Shown here: positions 25,159 to 33,450 of the stretch, one piece after another
How the letters are laid out: each line of letters begins with the position of its first letter
Numbering within the stretch: the stretch's first letter is position 1
Origin: Paraburkholderia tropica
Lineage (GTDB): Bacteria > Pseudomonadota > Gammaproteobacteria > Burkholderiales > Burkholderiaceae
Length of the DNA stretch: 64,000 bases
Reading direction: 5' to 3'
Assembly (NCBI RefSeq): GCF_900109265.1
Contig: NZ_FNZM01000023.1
Span: 1 to 64,000 of the forward strand
Program-made: the position numbers and the translations under genes
The notes under the pieces: generated by a model
What the model saw: only the letters and a program-made list of their open reading frames with translations
The model's database searches: none
What the model was told of the DNA's origin: nothing

Positions 25159-26363
25159 TGGCCGGCCCTCCACTGTGCAACATATTGATCGTCAATCCAC
25201 TTGCAGTAGTCCATTAGTGGCTGCTTTACCCGAGCCAACGTCTTCGCCACAGTGTCGGCACGTGACAAATCGAAAACGGTGGAGAATGCGAGCGCACCAT
25301 TGCTCATGACCGAACTGGCTGGGATCTCAATCGCGTGGAGCCAATCGCCGTAGGCGCGTTGCGTCCACGAGCGAACGACCGGCGCCGACGACGTCGTTCC
25401 ATAGTCAACCTTCGAGAGGAGCACGGAAACGAAGTCGTAGGTCTTATCGACGTCGTGCTCGGCAAAGCCATTCGCAACCTCGGCGAACAACGACCAAAAC
25501 GACGACGAAGAAATAAAGTCGAGACTCTCTGGGACCAAAGGCATCACCATTGAATCGGCCGCCATCAGTCCATTCAACGTCATATAGGACAGCGATGGCG
25601 CCGTGTCGATAATGATGTAGTCGTACTGCGTACGGAGCGGCTCGATGCCGTTACGCAAAATCGACCAGAACTTGAATCCTGGATTCGTCTTCTGCTCAGC
25701 GGGCAGGTGAAATTCCGCATCATGCAGATAGTTATGCGCGGGGATAATGTCCAGTCCGTCCCAATAGGTGCTCTGGACTTTCGACCCGAGGCCACCTTCG
25801 ATGTTCGGATCGTAGATGTAGGGGAGAACGGTGTCGTCCCAATTAATATCTTTCTCCGCGTATAGCCCACAGAGTTCCGACAGCGACGCTTGCGGATCCA
25901 AATCAATCATGAGCACCTTGCGGCCGCGCAGGCTGAGACCTTGACCAAGGCACATCGAGGTCGTAGTCTTGCACGATCCTCCCTTGAAATTTGCCGTTGT
26001 CAGCACACGGCCGCGTTGTTCCCGAGTCCCGGTGACAAGCGGCGTCTGATAAATCGTCGAGATCTTTTGCACCCATTCCCGGGCGTCTTTCAATGAAAAG
26101 ATCCGTGCTCGACCAGTTCCGTGCGTTTCGCCGGCGGGCAGGTCACTGCCGTCCTTGGTCGCAAGGTAATTGATCTTCTGTCGATCAAGGCCACAAAGCT
26201 CCGACAGTTCTCCGATCGTGAAGACCGGAGCATTCTTCCGCGGACGCGGTGCCAAGATTTGATCGCGAAGCTCGTCCGTCATCACTTTCAAACGATCAGC
26301 AAACTCACTGAAATCCGTGAGTTTCACCCGTCGATCGATACTTGGAAGCTCGCTTAAATTCAT
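25155..26363 (-). CDS. parA: ParA-family partition ATPase, type Ia (with N-terminal HTH)
   Basis: A 402-residue ATPase. Residues about 47-95 form a MerR-like helix-turn-helix (FTIGELSELCGLDRQKINYLA), the mark of type Ia ParA proteins (P1 ParA, F SopA) that repress their own operon. The deviant Walker A box is FKGGSCKTT (126-134); VLMIDLDPQASLSELCGLY and YDYIIIDTAPSLSYMTLNGL give the A' and B motifs. Family knowledge: ATP-bound dimers coat the nucleoid and move ParB-parS complexes. It leads the parAB operon. A 10-bp inverted repeat 56-94 bases upstream (26419-26457) is the likely self-repression operator. Confidence 0.92.
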   Translation of the reverse strand: MNLSELPSIDRRVKLTDFSEFADRLKVMTDELRDQILAPRPRKNAPVFTIGELSELCGLDRQKINYLATKDGSDLPAGETHGTGRARIFSLKDAREWVQKISTIYQTPLVTGTREQRGRVLTTANFKGGSCKTTTSMCLGQGLSLRGRKVLMIDLDPQASLSELCGLYAEKDINWDDTVLPYIYDPNIEGGLGSKVQSTYWDGLDIIPAHNYLHDAEFHLPAEQKTNPGFKFWSILRNGIEPLRTQYDYIIIDTAPSLSYMTLNGLMAADSMVMPLVPESLDFISSSSFWSLFAEVANGFAEHDVDKTYDFVSVLLSKVDYGTTSSAPVVRSWTQRAYGDWLHAIEIPASSVMSNGALAFSTVFDLSRADTVAKTLARVKQPLMDYCKWIDDQYVAQWRAGQ

Positions 26364-26383
26364 ATTGGAAATTCCCTTTCATC

Positions 26384-26400
26384 AAAGGTGAGGCGATTTC
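26384..26400 (+). repeat. Outlying iteron-like copy before parA
   Basis: AAAGGTGAGGCGATTTC matches the origin iteron core and lies 20 bases upstream of parA. It could link parA expression to the initiator. Confidence 0.6.
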
Positions 26401-26418
26401 CGAACGCCCACCTTCCAT

Positions 26419-26457
26419 TTCTACGGTTTGGCAGCATTCGCCCGTCGAACCGTAGAA
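26419..26457. promoter_or_regulatory. Inverted repeat upstream of parA, likely operator
   Basis: TTCTACGGTT (26419-26428) and AACCGTAGAA (26448-26457) are perfect 10-bp arms 19 bp apart, upstream of parA. The position fits an autorepressor operator for the ParA helix-turn-helix. Confidence 0.65.
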
Positions 26458-26641
26458 TACTCGTCGTGCCGAAGAATTGCCATTACATTCGACCCTTTCG
26501 AGGCCCACTGAGACAGATTTTTCGAAAAGGTTTGAATTTCAACCGCTTAGCGGGAGGGTTTCGGTCCAACGGACGGCCTTCGGCCGTCCGAGCTACGAAG
26601 CACCGCCTCAATCCACGTTGCGTCGCCGGGTAGAGCAACAC

Positions 26642-26721
26642 AAAACACCTCACCTTAGGGCTGCAAAAGTCGCGTGATCCTGTGCAGCTTTCTCGATGGA
26701 TCACAATTCGCCTCACCTTGT
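26642..26721 (-). repeat. Two inverted iteron copies
   Basis: AAAACACCTCACCTTA (26642-26657) and ATTCGCCTCACCTTGTG (about 26705-26721) are minus-strand copies of the AAGGTGAGGTG iteron, facing the main direct array. Inverted copies often mediate initiator self-control or plasmid pairing. Confidence 0.65.
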
Positions 26722-26901
26722 GGTCGCGGATTTTTACGACGCATCTTCGTTTTCTCCGCTGGTTGGCAGTTCCACGGCACGGAAAGGAGCGCACACATTT
26801 CTGTTATTGCAGAACAGGGGTTAGTTTGTTTTTGTAAACATAGAACCTACCAACCACAAACAGCGGCAGTGTCTGTCAATATAAACAATGGGTTAGCGCC
26901 G

Positions 26902-27090
26902 AAAGGTGAGGAATTTTGTGTCCAAGGTGCTGTTGATTGAGCGCAAGAGTGAGGCGTTTACCCCGCAAAAGTGAGGTATTTAGGTCCGTAAGGTGAGGTG
27001 TTTGGGCGGCAATGGTGAGGTAAGTTGTGATCCGATCAGCAAAAGGTGAGGTGATTTGAGCGGCTATGCTGGATAAGGTGAGGTGATCTG
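26902..27090 (+). repeat. oriV: Iteron array, putative replication origin (oriV)
   Basis: Seven direct copies of a (A)AGGTGAGGTGTTTG-like motif. The GTGAGG core starts at 26906, 26949, 26971, 26993, 27015, 27046 and 27078, so the inner copies are exactly 22 bp apart (two helical turns). The array lies directly upstream of repA, as in Rep_3-type iteron plasmids. An AT-rich stretch at about 26815-26890 just left of it is a candidate melting region. I did not find a clear DnaA box. Confidence 0.85.
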
Positions 27091-27092
27091 TG

Positions 27093-27121
27093 TTGACAGC
27101 GCACCTTGCCGTCGGTACCGT
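27093..27121 (+). promoter_or_regulatory. Putative repA promoter
   Basis: TTGACA (27093-27098), a 17-bp spacer and TACCGT (27116-27121), 43 bases before the repA ATG. The last iteron ends at its -35 box, so initiator binding could repress it. A near palindrome GCCGTCGGTACCGTACGGC covers the -10 region. Confidence 0.6.
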
Positions 27122-27163
27122 ACGGCACAAATATGCGGCCACGATGGCGAGGGGAGTCGAATG

Positions 27164-28543
27164 ACGGCAGGAGGGCAGGTAGCCACGTCCAGGCAGTTGG
27201 CGTTGGCGCTTTTCGACGATGCGCGAGGGGAAGACCTACCGGTCGAAGCCGCCCGAAAAGATATCGGCTTTGCCCGAAAAAACGTCCTCATTCGGATCGT
27301 GGATCTTGGTGTTGCCGCGCGGCGGTTGATCGATGCTGCTTATTTTGTGGTGGCTCAGGAGTCCGGCGTTCACGATCTCTATGACGTCGAACTCGATTAC
27401 TTTAAGTGGCTCATGCGGTACTCAAGCCGCAACAACGCTCACCTCGAGCAGGTCATCACTGAAGCGCAGAGAGCTCTAATCCAGGCTACAGCGGAAGCCG
27501 AGGCGGACGGTACAAAGCCGTTCGGCTCTGTACAGTTGATCGGTCGCATTTCCTACGCCGGCGGCCGCTTCCAGTTTCGAGTTCCGCCCGACCTCATCGG
27601 CATAATTCGTGGTCCCGGGAAATCGCACTGGTTGAGTCTTCGCATCACTTCACTGTTCACGCTTAGCTATGCGCGAGTGATGTACGACCACCTACTGCCG
27701 TATGCAGATGAGGGCGTAACCGAATGGTTCACTCTCGATGAACTACGGTCTTGGCAGGGAGCGATCGGTGCAAAGGCGAAGGAGTTCAAATATTTCAAGC
27801 GCGACTGGCTCGGACCAGCTGTCGAGCAGATCAATGCCGTTTCCGACCTCCACCTGTCCTTCGAAACTCGCAATGAGCAGGGGTCGCGAAAGATCGGCCG
27901 CCTCCGTTTCCGCATCGAACGTAAAGCCGTCGAGGAGCGCTTGTTACATACGCACGAGCAAGCGAAAGTGCTGTACGAAACGCTCAAGCAAGAGTTCGGG
28001 CTCTCCAGCGTTCAATTTGGTCAGATTGCATCGGATCGCGACACGTACACGGACGAACGCTTAGAGCAGGCCATTGAGCGCACTCGCTTCAGTCTAAAGC
28101 TCGGCAAGGTATCGAAAAGCCCTGCGGGCTTTTTCATGAAGGCCCTGAAGGAGCGCTGGATTGTGTCGGACGCTGAACGCCTGATGGTAGAGCAGCAGGA
28201 GACGCTCGCACTTGCGGAACGACGTGAAGCCGATGCAAGAGAGCATGTGGAAACACGTGTGGCTCTGCAAATCGCGGCTCAGGATGTACATGCGCAAAAT
28301 CGCATCGTCGATGAGGTGCGCCGCGGTTGGGAAATCTACCAAGAAGCAACGTCAAAGCAGCGGGATGATTTGCGTCGAACGTTCAAGGCTAGTGCGGCAG
28401 GCAAGCTCACATTGCGTCGACTGGGCATTGACGTCTCAGGAGATTTTTCCGAGACGATGGTTGAGCGCTACCCGGACCTCCGCGATGGTTTTGCTGGCTT
28501 TGTGTATAACAAAGCGCGTGCAGCAAAGGGTAGGGCGCGCTAG
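27164..28543 (+). CDS. repA: Plasmid replication initiator, Rep_3 (RepB/RepE-like) family
   Basis: A 459-residue initiator. The ATG at 27164 (MTAGGQVATSRQLALALFDD) follows GAGGGGAG and is preferred over an earlier frame start that lies in the iterons. Two winged-helix domains are expected: the first about residues 20-180 (FGSVQLIGRISYAGGRFQFR, then SHWLSLRITSLFTLSYARVMYDHLLPYADEGVTEWFTLDELRSW), the second about 180-330 with the ERLEQAIERTRFSL region. A charged helical C-terminus (MVEQQETLALAERREADARE) is long for the family. It should bind the iterons at 26902-27090, open the origin and limit copy number. Confidence 0.88.
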   Translation, partial: TAGGQVATSRQLALALFDDARGEDLPVEAARKDIGFARKNVLIRIVDLGVAARRLIDAAYFVVAQESGVHDLYDVELDYFKWLMRYSSRNNAHLEQVITEAQRALIQATAEAEADGTKPFGSVQLIGRISYAGGRFQFRVPPDLIGIIRGPGKSHWLSLRITSLFTLSYARVMYDHLLPYADEGVTEWFTLDELRSWQGAIGAKAKEFKYFKRDWLGPAVEQINAVSDLHLSFETRNEQGSRKIGRLRFRIERKAVEERLLHTHEQAKVLYETLKQEFGLSSVQFGQIASDRDTYTDERLEQAIERTRFSLKLGKVSKSPAGFFMKALKERWIVSDAERLMVEQQETLALAERREADAREHVETRVALQIAAQDVHAQNRIVDEVRRGWEIYQEATSKQRDDLRRTFKASAAGKLTLRRLGIDVSGDFSETMVERYPDLRDGFAGFVYNKARAAKGRAR

Positions 28544-28589
28544 CTGTGGCAGCACGTCGGCTCTTGTTTTGTGATCCGCAGGCCGAACG

Positions 28590-29381
28590 CTAAAGTCTAA
28601 CCCTCTCAGTGCCCGATTTCTGTTGCCCCGTTGAGACCGGTCGATCGAGGGGTGACCGCCGTGCCCCGTGTGCATCGTGGGCTGCGACGGCCACTTTGCT
28701 GAGTACCGACGCTTCAAAGAAAGTAATCGAACTGGATAGCCACTCTTCAAGGGCTGAAAGATGCGGCATCAAGCGCAAGAGCTGAGGTATTTCCACTCGC
28801 AAGCTCTGCTTATCCCGCGCAAGTCGAACTCGAATTCCCCCGACGTTTTGTTGGGGTACCCGATCAGACACAATGTACTCGATACGCTCCTCAACTTTTT
28901 GGTAGCCCAACCGCTTCGCTTCCATCGCTCTCTCGATCACTGCGCGTTCGCCGGACACTTTGAGCGCTCCAAGCACAAGCTCACCCACACGAAACGAAAG
29001 TTCGTTTGGGCTTCCTAGCGCGGATACCACTTCCGCGGGAATGCGCGCCAGTGCAATGAGACGAGATACGCTAGACGTCGAGACGCCGAGTGCATTCGCC
29101 ATATCTCGTTGCGATGGCCAGATCTGTTGTCGCAGAACTCCACGATAGAAACGCCCGACTTCATATCGGGAAACATCTAGTTCCTGCATTTGAGCGTGCA
29201 TGGAGCGCGCAGTGCGTTTGTTCAGTGATTGCGGGACGACGAAGAGTTGTTCCATGGTGTCAAAGTGGTAGCGAAGGGCTCTCTCAAGATAGTTCGCGAG
29301 AAAGCTTGTCAAGTCCTTGCCTGTGATCGCTCGACGCGTGATTTCCCATCGCCCGCGAAACAATCGCCCATGTTTGGGCAC
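28590..29381 (-). CDS. Second ParB/KorB-like DNA-binding protein
   Basis: A 263-residue protein whose centre resembles the ParB helix-turn-helix region: QQIWPSQRDMANALGVSTSSVSRLIALARIPAEVVSALGSPNELSFRVGELV. The N-terminal nuclease-like ParB domain is absent or reduced. The only start in frame is the GTG at 29381, yet coding-like sequence (GFDSYPERIDSPIVP) extends upstream to a stop at about 29433, and another frame there reads MSLPGDKR. Either the GTG is real or the 5' end carries a frameshift. It converges on repA and is divergent from the pilus operon, with an operator-like palindrome (29421-29434) in between, so a regulatory role for that operon is plausible. Confidence 0.65.
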   Translation of the reverse strand: MPKHGRLFRGRWEITRRAITGKDLTSFLANYLERALRYHFDTMEQLFVVPQSLNKRTARSMHAQMQELDVSRYEVGRFYRGVLRQQIWPSQRDMANALGVSTSSVSRLIALARIPAEVVSALGSPNELSFRVGELVLGALKVSGERAVIERAMEAKRLGYQKVEERIEYIVSDRVPQQNVGGIRVRLARDKQSLRVEIPQLLRLMPHLSALEEWLSSSITFFEASVLSKVAVAAHDAHGARRSPLDRPVSTGQQKSGTERVRL

Positions 29382-29420
29382 GATCGGACTGTCGATTCTT
29401 TCCGGATAAGAATCAAAGCC

Positions 29421-29434
29421 GACAGGCGCTTGTC
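29421..29434. promoter_or_regulatory. Operator-like site GACAGGCGCTTGTC (copy 1)
   Basis: A near-perfect 14-bp palindrome (one mismatch), inside a 16-bp direct repeat CAGGCGCTTGTCACCT shared with 29591-29606. The perfect version lies at 50888-50901 before the ssb operon. Confidence 0.55.
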
Positions 29435-29588
29435 ACCTGGGAGTGACATTTCGCGCACAAGCCGTTGATTATTAGAAGGAAGGTATGCCGCGATAGGTGT
29501 GGGATTGTTGGGACACAACGTAACACCGAGCAACCGTTACGTTTGCCTCAAAAGCTGCACGAAAACCTCACCATTCCGCGAAAACACC

Positions 29589-29602
29589 GGCAGGCGCTTG
29601 TC
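29589..29602. promoter_or_regulatory. Operator-like site GGCAGGCGCTTGTC (copy 2)
   Basis: Second copy in the leader of the pilus/secretion operon, 168 bp after copy 1, with the same CAGGCGCTTGTCACCT core. Confidence 0.55.
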
Positions 29603-29722
29603 ACCTCGGCTCGCGAAACACAGCGCGGCGTAATGGTGTGCAAAATAGCTCGGCTTTTGCCCAGAGCGTGGGGTGCCGCACTGATTCAATTGACGCGAAC
29701 CAACTCGTCTTGCGCGCGCGTC

Positions 29723-30427
29723 ATGCCTCTCTTCCGTCGTTCCAAAAAGCAGATCGCCCTGTCCACAGCTCCGGGCGGCTACTCCGAAGAAGATCCCGAA
29801 AAGATCATCTTCGATAAAGGCACGCGTCTGCGCGTCGAAGCGAACCACTGGAAGCTCTTCTGCTTTTTACTCGCGGCCATCGCCGGCGGGGCAGTGTGGA
29901 CACGGCAGCCGCCGCCGTCCGTGGTGAAGGCTTATGGTGTGTCCGCAGATGCGGGCGGCCACCCGCTCGTTCGCCAGCTCGCCGCCTACAAGCCCGACGA
30001 TCAGGCGCTGCGGAAGTCCGTTTCCGAGTCAGTCGAATACTGGTTCACGATCGAGCCCGTGCTCACGCCGACCATCGAGACGTCCCGTCTTGCTCGCAAC
30101 ATCAACGCCGTCAAGGCGCAGATGGTCGACAACGGCAAGAACCAGTTTGCCGCCTGGGTCAAGCTGGACGCGCCATTCCAGACCATCACGGCCAACCCCA
30201 AGCTCGTTCGCGAGGTGAAGGTCATCAACGTGTCCGTCCTCGATGACTCGACCGTCGTTGTCGAATTCACAACGACGACCACCCAGTTCCCGTCGGACAA
30301 ACCTGTTGAGGTGCGCTACGCGCTGACGCTGCGCTACCAGATCGTTCCGGCCAGCTCCGACGACGCGATCGGCACCAACCCCTTCGGGATTTTCTTCCCA
30401 TTCTGGACGCTTCAAAAGACCGCATGA
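29723..30427 (+). CDS. virB8: VirB8-like type IV secretion protein
   Basis: The chosen start (MPLFRRSKKQIALSTAPGGY) gives 234 residues with a short cytoplasmic N-terminus, one transmembrane helix (about 44-60, LFCFLLAAIAGGAVW) and a periplasmic domain with the VirB8 NTF2-like pattern (SVSESVEYWFTIEPVLT, AAWVKLDAPFQTITANPKLVREVKVINVSV, STVVVEFTTTT, VRYALTLRYQI). The frame extends further upstream, with Met at 29633 as an alternative, but those codons do not look conserved. The stop overlaps the virB9 start (ATGA). VirB8 bridges inner- and outer-membrane parts of the channel. It heads the secretion/pilus operon. Confidence 0.8.
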   Translation: MPLFRRSKKQIALSTAPGGYSEEDPEKIIFDKGTRLRVEANHWKLFCFLLAAIAGGAVWTRQPPPSVVKAYGVSADAGGHPLVRQLAAYKPDDQALRKSVSESVEYWFTIEPVLTPTIETSRLARNINAVKAQMVDNGKNQFAAWVKLDAPFQTITANPKLVREVKVINVSVLDDSTVVVEFTTTTTQFPSDKPVEVRYALTLRYQIVPASSDDAIGTNPFGIFFPFWTLQKTA

Positions 30428-31347
30428 CGAACCCGGCATCCCGTTCCTTCGTGCCGCTTGCCGCGCTCGCCTGCGCGCTCGCGATCTCTGTCCCCGCGCA
30501 CGCCGCGCGCAAGACGCAGTCCTTGCAGACGCTCTCCGGCCCGCTCGATGTCGGCTCGATCATCGGCGACCCGATGAGCCCGGTGAATCCGTACAACACG
30601 GGTGTCGATCCGGTGACGATGCCCAACGACGCGCGCATCGTGGTTTTCAACTACAGCCGCGACCAGATCTACCGGGTGATGGCTGCGCCCGCGAAGCTCA
30701 CGACGATCGAGTTCGCCCCGGGCGAGAAGCTGGTTTCCGATCCGGCATTTGGCGACACGGTGTCGTGGACGTGGGATTCCGATAACGCGAACCACCTGTA
30801 CATCAAGCCGATGCGCCCGTCGCTCGTGAATACGATGCACATCACGACGAACCTGCGCGACTACGACTTCACGCTTGTCTCGTCACCGGTCGGTGGCCTG
30901 TTCTACCAGAGCGTGCGCTTTCACTATCAACAGTCGCTGCTGGCGAAGGCGCGTGCGCGTGATGCGGCCGGGATCGGGCAGGGCATGGGAGCAGGAACAG
31001 GCGCTGGTGTGGATACCGGTGCAGATGCAGAGCACGGCAGCTCGACCGACTCGGGGCCGCTCGGCGTCTCGCCCGAGAAGCTCAATTTCGAATACACGAT
31101 TTCGGGCTCGGCGCCGTTCAAGCCCGAGACGGTGTTCGATGACGGCAAGTTCGTCTGGCTGCGTCTGCCCGCCGATGCGCCGTTCGCCGTGCCGATTGTC
31201 AAGGATCACGGCGATGACATCGCGCCCAACTTTATCCGCCGCGGGCAGTACATCGTCGTGCAGCAGCTCGCAAACAAGATCGTGCTGCGCGCCGGGAGCG
31301 ACGACGTCACGATCACGCGCGGCCGCCGCGGCATCTTCGGGTTCTGA
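30424..31347 (+). CDS. virB9: VirB9/TrbG-like outer-membrane complex protein
   Basis: A 307-residue exported protein (signal peptide to about AHA, residue 27). The N-terminal domain holds DARIVVFNYSRDQIYRVMAAP, TTIEFAPGEKLVSDPAFGDT, SWTWDSDNANHLYIKPMRP and TNLRDYDFTLV, the standard VirB9 pattern. After a linker rich in Gly and Asp (about 180-215), the C-terminal domain shows ETVFDDGKFVWLRLPADAPFAVPIV and IRRGQYIVVQQLANKIVLRAG. VirB9 forms the outer-membrane core ring with VirB7 and VirB10; no VirB7 lipoprotein was seen next to it. It is translationally coupled to virB8, and virB10 begins 2 bases after its stop. Confidence 0.88.
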   Translation: MTNPASRSFVPLAALACALAISVPAHAARKTQSLQTLSGPLDVGSIIGDPMSPVNPYNTGVDPVTMPNDARIVVFNYSRDQIYRVMAAPAKLTTIEFAPGEKLVSDPAFGDTVSWTWDSDNANHLYIKPMRPSLVNTMHITTNLRDYDFTLVSSPVGGLFYQSVRFHYQQSLLAKARARDAAGIGQGMGAGTGAGVDTGADAEHGSSTDSGPLGVSPEKLNFEYTISGSAPFKPETVFDDGKFVWLRLPADAPFAVPIVKDHGDDIAPNFIRRGQYIVVQQLANKIVLRAGSDDVTITRGRRGIFGF

Positions 31348-31349
31348 GC

Positions 31350-32627
31350 ATGTCGAACCAGAACCCCCAGCCGACCGATCAGGAGCGCGTCACAAAGGGC
31401 AAGTCGCCGCGCGGCGCGCTGCTCGCCGTCGGCATGCTCTTCGCGCTGGTCATCGGCGGCCTTGGCTTCTACTACCAGTCGAAGGAAGCGAGCCAGGCCG
31501 ATGCGGACGCCAAGGCCGAGAAGGCCGCAAAGATGGCTGCGTCGGTCGATCACACGCATAGCGGCGAAGACATCGACAAGATCATCCAGGACCAGCAGGC
31601 CGCTGCGCGCGAAGCCGAACGCAGGGCGCGTGCTACTGCCGGCGCATCCACGCCCGCGCAGGCCTCGAAGCCCGCACTTTCGGTGGATCAGTTTGCGAAG
31701 GAAACGACGTCGCCCAATCTCGGCACGCCGGCGAACGTCGACGCCATCTACGCCTCGCCCATCTTCACGCCGGGCAAGAAAGTCAACGAACAGCAGAATG
31801 CGCAGGCGACCAGTCAGGCTGGGGTGCAGGGCGTGATGACGCCCGCTCAGATGGCGATGCAGGCGGCCGCAGCCCAGCAATCGGCGACGAGCGCGGCTGA
31901 AGCGCAGGCCAAGGCGCTTAGCGCGGCCATGGGGCAGGGCAACACGGCTTCGACGACCTCGTCCGCCCAGCGCGATCTGCAGTTCCTCAAGGATGCGAAA
32001 ACGCAGTCAGCGTCGGGCGAAGGCTTTCTGAGCGCGGGCTTCGTCGGCCAGTCGGGCGCGTGCACGCTCTCGCCGCCGCATCACATCGGCGTGCTCGTGA
32101 CGGAAGGCGAAAACTCCGACCGGCCGGGCACGGCGTCGCTGATGGTCGAGCGGGATATCTATGACAGCCTCACGGGCACCTGTCTCATGATCCCGAAGGG
32201 CACGATGATCACCGCGCCGTACCAGAGCGACATCAAGGTCGGGCAGGAGAGCATCCTCGTTGCCGCCACCGAGATGCGTCTGCCCAACGGCAAGCAGGTG
32301 CCGCTCTACGGCGCGCAGGGCGCGGACCAGAACGGCTACGCGGGCTTCTCGGGTGACGTCAACAACCACTTCTGGAAGATCTACAGCGCGTCGTTTATCA
32401 CCGCCATCCTGCTCAACCGTTTCGACGGCAGCGACACGAGCTCGACAACGAGTGGCCCGTATGGCGTCACGCAGGTCGGCAATACGGCCGGGCAGGTGGC
32501 CGCGCAAACCGCGCAGTCGATCCTGAGCCGCTACCAGAACATCCCGCCGACGATCACGCTCAAGCCGGGCGACCGCTTCATGATCAAGGTGAACCGCGAC
32601 ATTCACCTGGAGCCGTACCGTGGTTAG
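31350..32627 (+). CDS. virB10: VirB10/TrbI-like core channel protein
   Basis: A 425-residue protein. A cytoplasmic N-terminus (basic, DQERVTKGKSPRG) precedes one inner-membrane helix (about 23-43, GALLAVGMLFALVIGGLGF), then a long Ala/Gln-rich periplasmic linker (about 45-220). The C-terminal beta-barrel domain follows: TGTCLMIPKGTMITAPYQSD, GQESILVAATEMRLPNGKQVPL, NNHFWKIYSASFITAILLNRF (the antenna-type helix) and PPTITLKPGDRFMIKVNRDI. This spans both membranes in the known core complex. Its end overlaps the GTG start of the next gene by 8 bases. Confidence 0.9.
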   Translation: MSNQNPQPTDQERVTKGKSPRGALLAVGMLFALVIGGLGFYYQSKEASQADADAKAEKAAKMAASVDHTHSGEDIDKIIQDQQAAAREAERRARATAGASTPAQASKPALSVDQFAKETTSPNLGTPANVDAIYASPIFTPGKKVNEQQNAQATSQAGVQGVMTPAQMAMQAAAAQQSATSAAEAQAKALSAAMGQGNTASTTSSAQRDLQFLKDAKTQSASGEGFLSAGFVGQSGACTLSPPHHIGVLVTEGENSDRPGTASLMVERDIYDSLTGTCLMIPKGTMITAPYQSDIKVGQESILVAATEMRLPNGKQVPLYGAQGADQNGYAGFSGDVNNHFWKIYSASFITAILLNRFDGSDTSSTTSGPYGVTQVGNTAGQVAAQTAQSILSRYQNIPPTITLKPGDRFMIKVNRDIHLEPYRG

Positions 32628-33450
32628 GCGCGCGCTCGCATCCCTGTGCCTCGCGCTGACGTCCGGGGCAGCCGTCCTCGCGTGCGCCGCTTCTGTGCAC
32701 GCGGCGTCGATCACACAGGTGATCAGCCCGGTCTCGCTCGTTCTCGGTTCGGGCGGGGCGCGCGAGGTGGCGACGCTCGACGGCAAGCCGGTCCTGTATT
32801 GCGGCCTTGCGCCGTTTGAAACCTGGGCGGCACCGCTGCTCGGGCAACCGGTGAACAGTTCCACCGATGCGGGCATGACCGTGTCAGTGGACGCCCACGA
32901 CGTGTCCCTCGCGGGCCTGATGGTGCGCAGCGGCTGGTTGCAACCGCGCGAACTCGACGACGACGCGCAGGCGGCGATGACCGAAGGCCGAGGCGGCTGG
33001 GCATGCGCGAGCGTGGTCACGCCGTTCGAGCTGCTGCATACCAGTGTCGATCCGAAAGTGCTCGCGGGCATTGCGCTGAACGAGTCGGCCTACAACGGTC
33101 GTGCGTGGCCGTGGACGCTGAACGTTGCGGGTCGGGGCTTCTTCTTTCGTTCGCGCGAAGACGCGTACGAGGCGATGCGCGCGCTGATCGCGGCAGGCCG
33201 CTCCGACTTCGACGTCGGAATCATGCAGATCAACTGGCGGTATCACCACCAGCGCTTTGCGTCACCGTGGGACGCGCTCTCACCCGCCAGGAACGTGCGC
33301 GTGGCCGAGGCCATTCTCAACGAGAACTTCCAGAGCACGCGCTCGGTCGCGAAGGCGATCGCGTACTACCACAGCGCGAACCCAGCCCCGGGCAGTGCCT
33401 ATCTCGCGCGTTTCGTGCGTCACCTCAACCAGATCAACGCCGGCTTATGA
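32620..33450 (+). CDS. Lytic transglycosylase (VirB1-like) with N-terminal extension
   Basis: A 276-residue exported protein (GTG start, signal to about VHAAS, residue 29). The C-terminal half (about 140-276) is a goose-lysozyme/SLT-like domain: VDPKVLAGIALNESAYNGRA with the catalytic Glu, FDVGIMQINW, and NVRVAEAILNENFQSTRSVAKAIAYYHSANP. The first half of the mature chain (GGAREVATLDGKPVLYCGLA, MTVSVDAHDVSLAGLMVRSGWLQPRE) is an extra domain I do not name. It should open the peptidoglycan for the secretion channel or pilus. A second transglycosylase lies three genes on (34685), so the operon has two. Its stop overlaps the next start (ATGA). Confidence 0.8.
   Translation: MVRRALASLCLALTSGAAVLACAASVHAASITQVISPVSLVLGSGGAREVATLDGKPVLYCGLAPFETWAAPLLGQPVNSSTDAGMTVSVDAHDVSLAGLMVRSGWLQPRELDDDAQAAMTEGRGGWACASVVTPFELLHTSVDPKVLAGIALNESAYNGRAWPWTLNVAGRGFFFRSREDAYEAMRALIAAGRSDFDVGIMQINWRYHHQRFASPWDALSPARNVRVAEAILNENFQSTRSVAKAIAYYHSANPAPGSAYLARFVRHLNQINAGL

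Noticed and set aside
33003-33446. N-terminal 148 residues of the longer frame before MKQTVIRI
   Set aside because: They run in the wrong phase over the real transglycosylase gene and are Arg-rich; the Met at 33447 has a signal peptide and overlaps the upstream stop.
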